Shown here one piece after another: positions 25,420-32,138 of a stretch of 40,658 nucleotides of DNA. The stretch is taken from assembly GCA_036171275.1 (NCBI GenBank), contig JAVHQT010000054.1, positions 1 to 40,658 on the forward strand. Reading direction: 5' to 3'. The number at the start of each line of letters is the position of its first letter. The stretch's first letter is position 1. The notes below the pieces were generated by a model. The model searched no databases, was not told the DNA's origin, and saw only the letters and a program-made list of their open reading frames with translations. A program made the position numbers and the translations under genes. This stretch comes from PALSA-1006 sp036171275. Lineage in GTDB: Bacteria; Pseudomonadota; Gammaproteobacteria; Burkholderiales; Gallionellaceae.

Positions 25420-25528
25420 ATTGCTAAATACCGATTAGCAATGTTACCGCTCTCGTTGAGCAGCAAAATTGAAATTCAAACTTTAAGATGGCAAAGCCAG
25501 CATTAAAATTCCGGCGGAAATGCAATGC
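25420..25528 (+). pseudogene. Decayed fragment of a dnaJ C-terminal region
   Basis: Positions 25468-25528 align with dnaJ 23221-23280 with about seven differences and one inserted A. The shared core is ATTAAAATTCCGGCGGAAA. The preceding 48 bases align with dnaJ 23174-23220 less closely (23 of the first 30 match, including CCGATTAG). Several differences are third-position T/C changes, as between diverged functional copies, but the inserted A shifts the frame and no J or zinc domain is present. It lies just before a strong terminator. It is the remnant of a second dnaJ copy, or of a recombination with a related one. Confidence 0.75.
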
Positions 25529-25572
25529 AACAGACTTTTGAATAAAGTCAATTAAATCAATTTGTTAAAAAG

Positions 25573-25600
25573 AAACCCCGCTGATGCGGGGTTTTTATTT
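25573..25600. terminator. Strong terminator, possibly bidirectional
   Basis: AAACCCCGC-TGAT-GCGGGGTTT (25573-25594), a nine-base perfect stem with T-rich tail on the plus strand and an A-rich (T-rich on minus) flank on the other side. It ends the minus-strand envelope operon, whose last stop is at 25619, and may originally have ended the lost dnaJ copy. Confidence 0.85.
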
Positions 25601-25618
25601 TCGAGCAAGGAGATGGCG

Positions 25619-27079
25619 TTATTGAATATCAACGATGCGGGTAGGTTTTAAATTAGCATACGAAGGCATCGCCATTCCAAGTGAAGCACCGATATATGTC
25701 GGATCCGCAATGACAAAACGCTGTCCCTGAAATTCGACCGTGGCTGCATTAGGCAGCGCGGTTTTAAGTAGCACTGCGGTGGTCATGTGTCCTGGATAGA
25801 GTAATCCGATGGCTTTGATCCCCAGTAATTCGTGTACTAACCAAGCAAATAAAACCGCGCGATCTTCGCAGTCGTTAAACTGAAAGTGCAAGGACTCTTC
25901 GACAAAGAAGTATTTTTCACGACCAAATTGCTCATTATCCGTTTTGTAGGGAAACGCTTTTTGCACGAAATTGAGCAAATAATAGACGGCTTCATTTTCT
26001 GTCATGCCGCTGGTCAAATGCCTTAATTCCTGTAGCAACGCTTGGCGCAAAGGTGAACTAGCCGCAGTATTAAAATACAATTCAAAATCGGATTGCGGGA
26101 AAGTCGATAAATACGCGACTAAACTACGATCATACGGCACTGAAAACTGAATTGTTTTTCCTTTGTATTCAAAAGACAAATTCCGATTTGCCGTGCTGGT
26201 TCGGGTAAATGTGGTTGAGGCGGCTCGAATATTCAAGGATTTGAGACGCACCGGATAATTGGCTTCGTAAGTGGCAAAACGTCCGATTTTGTCGCCGTGA
26301 TTCTCATCCAATACGGCGTAATAAGTTTGGTTGCCCACGGTGGTAAATTTGGTTGCAAACACAGCTTGCTGAACCGCAACCCATAAATAAATATCGTTGC
26401 TGGCATAGCCAACCCGCACATCGTAGCCGGACTTGATCAAGAAAAACCAGAGCAGTAAATTTTGCTCAGCTGGATGTGCCGGCTGTAAGGTACGGGTGAA
26501 ATCACGCCACAGTGATACATACGCCCAATCATCTAGCTTAAGTTGTGTGCGAGCGGCATTGATTGATTCAATGGTTGCCGCGTATTCAGTGCCACTCATT
26601 TGTGTCCAAAAATCGCTAAAAACCGCTGCGCGCGCAACGCCTTTCATTTGGTAATGTTTCCAGCGCTCATCAAATGCCAATTTAATTGCGTTGCCATAAA
26701 ACGTCAGCTCAAGTTGATTGGGACTAAGGACAACGGGTTTGAGCTGTACCGGCGGGGGGGCGATAGGTTCGATTTTCAACTTGCTGCGCCGAGATAGGGC
26801 AGGCGATACGGCTGGAATTTGTTGTGGTTTCGGTTCGGCGATGCGAACACGCCCGCGAAAAGTATCAAATTCACGCCATTGATTTTTTAAAAACCCTGCA
26901 AATTCCTGATCCTGTTGTTCTTTATAGGCTTGAAATTCAGCTCGAACTTGTTGCGAACCTTGCATTTGCTGCTGCCGATAGGCTTCGAATTCATCTATCG
27001 CGTGTACGCTGGCAGAAAAGGAGGCTGTCATCAACGTAAAACTGAGCGTGATAACAGAATTTATGGAAGAGGTTTTCAT
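25619..27079 (-). CDS. Periplasmic transglutaminase-like cysteine protein with EF-repeat helix
   Basis: 486 residues. Signal peptide 1-27 (ending ASVHA); a helical module at 29-76 with EF pairs spaced 18, 11 and 11 residues (EFEAY, EFQAY, EFAGF, EFDTF); a proline-rich linker at about 80-120; a central domain of unknown type; and a C-terminal transglutaminase-like fold with a plausible triad Cys404 (NDCEDRAVLFAWLV), His431 (YPGHMTTAVLL) and Asp459 (VIADPTYIG). Such folds act as proteases, amidases or cross-linkers. AAGGA precedes the ATG. Last gene of the operon, 38 bases after the LPP20-like gene; its helical module matches that of the FecR protein two genes upstream. Possible roles are peptidoglycan or envelope-protein processing. 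Confidence 0.82.
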   Translation of the reverse strand: MKTSSINSVITLSFTLMTASFSASVHAIDEFEAYRQQQMQGSQQVRAEFQAYKEQQDQEFAGFLKNQWREFDTFRGRVRIAEPKPQQIPAVSPALSRRSKLKIEPIAPPPVQLKPVVLSPNQLELTFYGNAIKLAFDERWKHYQMKGVARAAVFSDFWTQMSGTEYAATIESINAARTQLKLDDWAYVSLWRDFTRTLQPAHPAEQNLLLWFFLIKSGYDVRVGYASNDIYLWVAVQQAVFATKFTTVGNQTYYAVLDENHGDKIGRFATYEANYPVRLKSLNIRAASTTFTRTSTANRNLSFEYKGKTIQFSVPYDRSLVAYLSTFPQSDFELYFNTAASSPLRQALLQELRHLTSGMTENEAVYYLLNFVQKAFPYKTDNEQFGREKYFFVEESLHFQFNDCEDRAVLFAWLVHELLGIKAIGLLYPGHMTTAVLLKTALPNAATVEFQGQRFVIADPTYIGASLGMAMPSYANLKPTRIVDIQ

Positions 27080-27117
27080 AAAAAATCCTTAATAATCAAC
27101 AGGTTAGAGATTAAAAT

Positions 27118-27531
27118 TTAATTGGCCGGCACGACCCAAACCCATAACATGTTTCTGTGTGAATCAAGCCATTTCGCTTTGACGACGCACTGGACATTAT
27201 TTTGGTTGAGAACTTGGTGGGTGCTGCTATTGAGATTTTCGCTTGCTTGACCATTGTGCACTTCAGTGCTCATGTTTTGAATTGATTCCACCGTCACTCC
27301 GTAGCGACGGGCAAATTCTTCGCGCGCCCGCAACGTGGCGGCTTCATCTTGTTTGACAGGGCCAAAGACGTTATCGCCGGCAAAGCCGACGGCACCATCT
27401 CCAGGGTTGTCTAGCCAAGCAGGGCGATCGTTCGGGTTCGTGGTCGTTACTGCTTCCGGTTTGATATTCACGCAAGCGGTCAGCATTAAAGATGCCAATA
27501 AGACGGTTGAAAATAAGCGAAAATTAAACAT
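27118..27531 (-). CDS. LPP20-like lipoprotein
   Basis: 137 residues. Lipoprotein signal MFNFRLFSTVLLASLMLTAC with the lipobox Cys at residue 20. The mature part (RPAWLDNPGDGAVGFAGDN, EAATLRAREEFARRYGVTVE, NNVQCVVKAKWLD, LWVWVVPAN) resembles the LPP20/LpoB-like domain of envelope lipoproteins. AGGAG lies before the ATG; the start is eight bases after the FecR stop, so co-transcribed. A single non-lipid Cys is present in the mature part. Likely outer-membrane anchored, function unknown. Confidence 0.78.
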   Translation of the reverse strand: MFNFRLFSTVLLASLMLTACVNIKPEAVTTTNPNDRPAWLDNPGDGAVGFAGDNVFGPVKQDEAATLRAREEFARRYGVTVESIQNMSTEVHNGQASENLNSSTHQVLNQNNVQCVVKAKWLDSHRNMLWVWVVPAN

Positions 27532-27539
27532 TACAACTC

Positions 27540-28298
27540 CTAATCTTGAACTTGGTTAATCCACAGCGCACCGAATCCTTCCAGTGATTCGAGGGATTGG
27601 CGTGTTTCGCCACTTAAAGGTCGATCATCCACACGGTTGCCGTCAAAAGACACCATCCGATCTGCACTTAAAGAAAACACTTTTTTGTATTCAATAAATT
27701 CGCGCTCAGTATTGGCTTGATAGGCTTGAAACTCAGCTTGCTCACGGGCAATCGCCTGCTCACCTTCGCGTTTCATCGCTTCAAATTCATCCTGTTCAGC
27801 TCGTTTATGAATTTCAAAATCGGCATTAGGACTAGCAATGGTGAGTGTCCCTTTGCGCATTCCAACTTCTCGCCGTTCCGGCGTGTCCGCAACCAAAAAT
27901 CGGGTTCCGCGAATACCCATTGTGGCTGTTTTGGTGCGTACTTCTTGGGTTCGATCTTGCCCTTTGATGGTGTTGACAGCGTAATAAACTAGTCCACTAA
28001 TTTGACGGAAAAATCCAGCGTGTTCGTTAGCCTGATTAATTTCAACTCGACTGTTTTTGTCCAAAACAATAAAGCCGGCAGTGCCTACTTTGACGACAGC
28101 ACGACCATTGGGCCCCGTGCTTAAAATGTTTGCTTGCGGCAAAATACTGCGGTTGGCTACCGGTCGTGTTTGGTTGTCTGAAGGATTGGATACGGTGACG
28201 CTTCCCTCTGTTTTGACGATTTGAATAGGATGCGCTGCTGCCAGTGAGGTTGCAAACAACATTGACAATCCAAGCATAAGCGGGCGAATTAAATTCAT
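27540..28298 (-). CDS. FecR-domain periplasmic protein with EF-repeat helix
   Basis: 252 residues. Signal peptide 1-22 (ATSLAAA). FecR domain at about 25-155: VKTEGSVTVSN, LPQANILSTGPNGRAVVKVG, EVRTKTATMGIRGTRFLVAD, GTLTIAS. This is a beta-rich fold, used in many periplasmic proteins outside iron regulation. Residues 160-206 form a charged helix with DF/EF pairs spaced 11, 18 and 11 residues (DFEIH, EFEAM, EFQAY, EFIEY), nearly superimposable on the helix of the transglutaminase-like protein in the same operon. AAGGAG precedes the ATG, overlapping the end of the tiny lipoprotein gene. No sigma factor or FecI partner is nearby, so it is more likely structural than a signalling anti-sigma protein. 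Confidence 0.85.
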   Translation of the reverse strand: MNLIRPLMLGLSMLFATSLAAAHPIQIVKTEGSVTVSNPSDNQTRPVANRSILPQANILSTGPNGRAVVKVGTAGFIVLDKNSRVEINQANEHAGFFRQISGLVYYAVNTIKGQDRTQEVRTKTATMGIRGTRFLVADTPERREVGMRKGTLTIASPNADFEIHKRAEQDEFEAMKREGEQAIAREQAEFQAYQANTEREFIEYKKVFSLSADRMVSFDGNRVDDRPLSGETRQSLESLEGFGALWINQVQD

Positions 28299-28300
28299 TT

Positions 28301-28465
28301 TTATCTCCTTACTTCATTGGATAACTGCTCATGAGATTCGTCTGCGTGAGCGCTTTGCACGTCCGGTGAATTGCTGATGTTTGCGGGTGCAACAAGTTTC
28401 TCAGCGCAGCCGAATAATGCAAGGCAAGTGAAAATGACGAGAAATTTAGAAATAAAGGGTTTCAT
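28301..28465 (-). CDS. 54-residue lipoprotein, first gene of the envelope operon
   Basis: A very short gene: MKPFISKFLVIFTCLALFGC with the lipobox Cys at residue 20, then a 34-residue polar tail rich in Ser, Glu and His (AHADESHEQLSNEVRR). The stop codon is two bases before the FecR ATG, and its last codons supply the FecR ribosome-binding site (AAGGAG), a typical coupled arrangement. It resembles other tiny outer-membrane lipoproteins of entericidin size, but no homology is claimed. The next upstream gene ends behind a terminator, so a promoter probably lies in 28466-28500. Confidence 0.68.
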   Translation of the reverse strand: MKPFISKFLVIFTCLALFGCAEKLVAPANISNSPDVQSAHADESHEQLSNEVRR

Positions 28466-28498
28466 GATTGTTCACCTTAATAAACGAATGGGATGGTC

Positions 28499-28535
28499 AA
28501 TAAAAAAGCCTATGCCCAACGGTGAGCATAGGCTT
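28499..28535 (-). terminator. Rho-independent terminator after the upstream LPP20 gene
   Basis: AAGCCTATGC (28506-28515) and GCATAGGCTT (28526-28535) form a perfect ten-base stem; on the minus strand it is followed by TTTTTTA. It separates the 211-residue lipoprotein gene from the four-gene envelope operon. Confidence 0.9.
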
Positions 28536-28559
28536 GATTCGCTTGCGAATTCTACGACC

Positions 28560-29195
28560 TTAGTGTGCAGGTGCACTCGCTGGTGGCATTTGTTGAGCGG
28601 CGATTGCAGCAGCCATTTCATCTTGAGATTTGCCAGCTTGGAAACGTTGCCACATTGCACGTTCATTGTTCATGCTGGTTTTGACGGCAACTTCAGTCAT
28701 TTTTGCGACAGAGGCTGGGTCAAGTCCAAGCAATACATACATTTTGCCGTTTGGAGCAGATTTCGATCTAAAAATACGTGTGCCAACCAACGTTTCATTG
28801 GTAATTTGTTTAGTCACAGCGGTATTGACTTGATCAACGGTCACGTCACGACCAGCACCAGTGGTTTCAGCATATTGCTTGATCATGCCGGCAACTTGAA
28901 CCTTCATGCGTTGAGCCAATTGTAAACGAGCATCTGCCGCCGCCATTTGTTTAGCGAAACCTTCACCGGCAGGTGTAATTTCAGCGATGCCGACTGCGCT
29001 CACTTCAACGCCCTCAACTGGACCATCACAAATCCACAAAGGTGCAGCGATTTCAGTACCGCCGTAAGTGCATTCGGCAACCGCTGCGGCTGGTGCTGGT
29101 GCGACTGCGGCTGCTGGCTTAGTGGGTTCGCTGACGCAAGCACTTAAACCCAAAGCGATAACAGAAGATAAAACAACACCGGAAAATTTTGACAT
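28560..29195 (-). CDS. LPP20 family lipoprotein
   Basis: 211 residues. Lipoprotein signal MSKFSGVVLSSVIALGLSAC (Cys20), an Ala/Pro linker, then an LPP20-like domain (VSAVGIAEITPAGEGFAKQM, AADARLQLAQRMKVQVAGMI, NGKMYVLLGLDP) and an Ala/Gln/Pro tail. I chose the ATG at 29195 because the lipobox follows it; the longer frame upstream has no signal sequence and runs back into the citramalate synthase gene. The ribosome-binding site is weak (AGGGG). It is a distant relative of the 137-residue lipoprotein in the adjacent operon; the pair may work on the same envelope structure. Confidence 0.82.
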   Translation of the reverse strand: MSKFSGVVLSSVIALGLSACVSEPTKPAAAVAPAPAAAVAECTYGGTEIAAPLWICDGPVEGVEVSAVGIAEITPAGEGFAKQMAAADARLQLAQRMKVQVAGMIKQYAETTGAGRDVTVDQVNTAVTKQITNETLVGTRIFRSKSAPNGKMYVLLGLDPASVAKMTEVAVKTSMNNERAMWQRFQAGKSQDEMAAAIAAQQMPPASAPAH

Positions 29196-29329
29196 ATAAA
29201 CCCCTAAAAAAGTTTGAAAGAAACACGCGAACTCAAAAAGCAACCTTTTTGAAACTGATGATAGTAATTCGGATGCGTAATTTACTTTAGCTGGCAAAAA
29301 ATCACAACCCCCTTCCCAGCAAAATTCTG

Positions 29330-30904
29330 TCAGGGTTCGTTCTGTGCATTCACCAATTTGACTAAAGCATATTCCAAGCTTTCGGATAAGGCGTGCCAAC
29401 TGGCATCAATAATATTGGCGCTTGCCCCCACGGTTGTCCAAATATGCCCACCCCCTTGGAAGGTGATTAACACACGAATTTGCGCCGATGTGCCATTGGC
29501 ACTATCTAAAATCCGCACTTTATAATCAATCAGGCGCACGGTTTTTAGCACCGGATAAACGCCGGCCAATGCACTACGCAAGGCGGTGGAAAGTGCATTC
29601 ACTGGGCCATTCCCCTCTGCCGCAACAAATTTTATTTCCTCATTAACTTTAACTTTAACCGTCGCTTCCGATAACAAGCCACGACTTTCCCTGCGTTCGG
29701 TAATTACAAAATAGTCAATTAATTCAAATGGTTGCACATAATCTGGACGCAAGCGATGCAGCATCAATTCGACACTGGCTTCGGCGGCTTCAAAGGTAAA
29801 GCCTTCGTGTTCAAGTCGTTTAATGTGATTCAGTACCCGTTGCGCTTGTTCGTTATCCAGGTTCAGTCCGAGCGCTTTGGCGTGTAATTGAATATTGCCG
29901 CGTCCGGATAATTCCGAAACTATCGAGCGCATTTCATTGCCCACCAGGGTGGGGTCAATATGTTGATAGGTGTCACTGGCTTTTAAGATCGCCGCTACGT
30001 GAATGCCGCCTTTATGGGCAAACGCGCTGTGTCCAATAAAAGGCGCATGGGTGTAATGTTTTAAATTAACGACTTCCGCTACAAAACGTGACAGAGCGGT
30101 TAGCTCACGCAATTGTGCTGGCGTGACTACGTGTCGATTCATCTTCAATTGTAAATTGGGAATAATAGTGGTTAGGTTGGCATTGCCGACGCGTTCGCCG
30201 TAGCCGTTAATTGTGCCTTGAACTTGTGTGCAGCCACCGCGCACGGCTGCCAGCGAATTGGCCACGCCGCAACCGCTATCGTTATGGCAATGTACGCCCA
30301 GCGGTGCGCGCAAATGCTGGCTGACTTCGCGCACGATCGCTTCAACTTCCCACGGGAGTTTGCCTCCATTGGTTTCACAGAGCACCAGCCAATCTGCACC
30401 GGCATCTGCGGCGGCATGCAAGGTTGCCAAGGCATAGTCGGGATTGGCAACAAATCCATCAAAGAAATGTTCCGCGTCAAAAATCACTTCGCGACCGTGC
30501 GACTTGATATACGCCACACTGTCGCGAATCATGGCCAGATTTTCTTCTAAGCTGGCAGATAACACCGTTTTTACATGGTAGTCCGAACTTTTACCGACCA
30601 TCGTGACCACAGATGTTTCGGCATCCAACAATGCTTTTAAATTAGTGTCTTGCTCACAAGACACACTTTTTTGCCGGGTGCGCCCGAAGGCTGCTAATTT
30701 GGCCTTGCCTAGATTTAGCTGCTTCGCCCGCATAAAAAATTCTGCATCTTTAGGGTTTGAGCCCGGCCATCCGCCTTCGATATAATGAAAGCCAAAATCT
30801 GATAAATGCTTTGCAATCAATAACTTATCGTCAACGGAAAGTGAAATATCTTCGCGCTGAGTGCCGTCGCGTAAGGTGGTGTCATATAAAAAAACTGAGC
30901 TCAT
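29330..30904 (-). CDS. cimA: (R)-citramalate synthase
   Basis: 524 residues, cytoplasmic. It condenses pyruvate and acetyl-CoA to citramalate, giving isoleucine without threonine deaminase. The N-terminal TIM barrel has LYDTTLRDGTQREDISLSVD (DRE-TIM metallolyase signature), GGWPGSNPKD, the metal ligands in GVHCHNDSGCGVANSLAAV and GTINGYGERVGNANL. A C-terminal LeuA-type allosteric domain begins at about 385 (IDYFVITERRE, AEGNGPVNALSTALRSAL), the likely site of isoleucine feedback. The GGWPGSNPKD segment and length fit the CimA branch rather than LeuA. It is immediately downstream of the FolE2 terminator. Confidence 0.92.
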   Translation of the reverse strand: MSSVFLYDTTLRDGTQREDISLSVDDKLLIAKHLSDFGFHYIEGGWPGSNPKDAEFFMRAKQLNLGKAKLAAFGRTRQKSVSCEQDTNLKALLDAETSVVTMVGKSSDYHVKTVLSASLEENLAMIRDSVAYIKSHGREVIFDAEHFFDGFVANPDYALATLHAAADAGADWLVLCETNGGKLPWEVEAIVREVSQHLRAPLGVHCHNDSGCGVANSLAAVRGGCTQVQGTINGYGERVGNANLTTIIPNLQLKMNRHVVTPAQLRELTALSRFVAEVVNLKHYTHAPFIGHSAFAHKGGIHVAAILKASDTYQHIDPTLVGNEMRSIVSELSGRGNIQLHAKALGLNLDNEQAQRVLNHIKRLEHEGFTFEAAEASVELMLHRLRPDYVQPFELIDYFVITERRESRGLLSEATVKVKVNEEIKFVAAEGNGPVNALSTALRSALAGVYPVLKTVRLIDYKVRILDSANGTSAQIRVLITFQGGGHIWTTVGASANIIDASWHALSESLEYALVKLVNAQNEP

Positions 30905-30951
30905 GTTGGAAAATCCGATTGGGGAAGCGGAAGTTTATCATTTTGTGTTGC

Positions 30952-30987
30952 AAAAACGCATCGCTTCGGGCGACAAAGCGATGCGTT
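30952..30987 (-). terminator. Terminator after folE2
   Basis: AACGCATCGCTT (30955-30966) and AAGCGATGCGTT (30976-30987), a perfect 12-base stem; on the minus strand it is followed by TTTTT. Only 47 bases separate it from the cimA ATG, so cimA either has a compact promoter there or depends on read-through. Confidence 0.9.
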
Positions 30988-31037
30988 CTGAGCTGGGACG
31001 GCGGAGGCGAGCGGCACTGTAACGTCCGCTATTGAGC

Positions 31038-31838
31038 CTATTGGGCAGTTTTATCGCGTTCAATCAGGGCATAGGCGGAGTGGTTATGAATCGACTCGAA
31101 GTTTTCTGATTCCACAATATAAGCCTCAATTCGTGCGTCGGCATTCAGTTCGGCGGCCACATCGCGCACAATATCTTCAACAAATTTGGGGTTGTCGAAC
31201 GCGCGTTCCGTGACATATTTTTCATCCGGACGTTTCAGTAAGCCAAATAATTCACAGGAAGCCTGTTGTTCTGGGATGCGAACAAGGTCTTCAATCCAGA
31301 CAACATCGCAGGTTTTTGCCGTGATGGTGACGTGGGAACGTTGATTGTGTGCGCCACGCTCGGAAATTTGCTTGGAACAAGGGCAAAGTGTCGTCACGGG
31401 CACGATCACTTTCATGCTGAAGTGATAGTTCCCGTCAAGAATTTCTCCGACAAAGGTCACGTCATAATCCAACAGGCTTTGTACACCAGATACTGGCGCG
31501 GTTTTGTTGACGAAATAGGGGAAATTCATTTCGATATATGCGGATTCCGCCTCGAGTCTTTTCGTCATTTCGCGCAAAATACTTTCAAAAGATTCAACGG
31601 AAATTTCGCGTCCGTGCTGATTCAAAATTTCCACAAAACGCGACATATGCGTGCCTTTAAAGTGATGCGGCAAATGCACGTACATATTAAAATTGGCAAT
31701 CGTATGTTGCACGCCGACGCTTTTATCTTTGACCACAATAGGATGGCGAATGCTTTTGATACCCACTTTGTTAATCGCTAAATGGCGTGTGTCGGCTCTG
31801 CTTTGAACATCAGGAATCAAGGGGGAAGTCGTTTTCAT
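31038..31838 (-). CDS. folE2: GTP cyclohydrolase FolE2 (type IB)
   Basis: 266 residues. It opens GTP to dihydroneopterin triphosphate, first step of folate (and queuosine) synthesis. Family segments: VGIKSIRHPIVVKDKSVGVQ, MYVHLPHHFKGTHMSRF, and TTLCPCSKQISERGAHNQRS carrying the conserved Cys-Pro-Cys and His. FolE2 is metal-promiscuous and in some bacteria replaces zinc-dependent FolE under zinc limitation. Here it lies beyond dxs with a sigma-70 promoter and no visible Zur site, so it may be the housekeeping enzyme. Confidence 0.95.
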   Translation of the reverse strand: MKTTSPLIPDVQSRADTRHLAINKVGIKSIRHPIVVKDKSVGVQHTIANFNMYVHLPHHFKGTHMSRFVEILNQHGREISVESFESILREMTKRLEAESAYIEMNFPYFVNKTAPVSGVQSLLDYDVTFVGEILDGNYHFSMKVIVPVTTLCPCSKQISERGAHNQRSHVTITAKTCDVVWIEDLVRIPEQQASCELFGLLKRPDEKYVTERAFDNPKFVEDIVRDVAAELNADARIEAYIVESENFESIHNHSAYALIERDKTAQ

Positions 31839-32138
31839 GATTAAGCTTTCAAAATTAAAAGGGAATGTGCGGTGCTTTGACCAACTAATTTAGTCAAGTT
31901 TATTTCATTTGTCAAACAGTTCGTTTTTTCATGAATTTAAGCTGGCGACAATTGGCGCGCAATGTATTTGAAAAGAGACTTGCTCATCCGTGTAAAAGAC
32001 GGTTGGCAAGCGCTGGATAGTCAGGCATTACAGCGCAAGCAGGTTCGCGTTATGTTTTTTTAAACAGAGAGACGTGATTGCCGATTTATCTGCTGGCGTT
32101 GCGTACAGCAACGTTGGTTTCAGTCTAGGCAAGCCGCT
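31839..32138. other. 300-base gap with folE2 promoter and possible gene remnant
   Basis: The left part holds the folE2 promoter (annotated separately). On the plus strand at 31962-32063 there is an uninterrupted 33-codon frame, MYLKRDLLIRVKDGWQALDS and so on, without a ribosome-binding site; it may be a fragment of a lost gene. A CGTTGC/GCAACG hairpin lies at about 32097-32113, beyond the dxs stop, without a clear T-run. No intact gene is supported. Confidence 0.4.
31887..31915 (-). promoter_or_regulatory. folE2 promoter
   Basis: On the minus strand: TTGACA (31915-31910), a 17-base spacer, TAAATT (31892-31887), about 50 bases before the ATG. The -10 lies within an imperfect TTGAC...GTCAA palindrome (about 31876-31897). 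Confidence 0.6.

Noticed and set aside
25233..25466. 77-codon minus-strand frame
   Set aside because: Overlaps the decayed dnaJ sequence and has no ribosome-binding site or signal sequence.
28371..28925. 184-codon plus-strand frame
   Set aside because: Lies antisense to the LPP20 gene and crosses its terminator and the small lipoprotein gene; no ribosome-binding site or family features.
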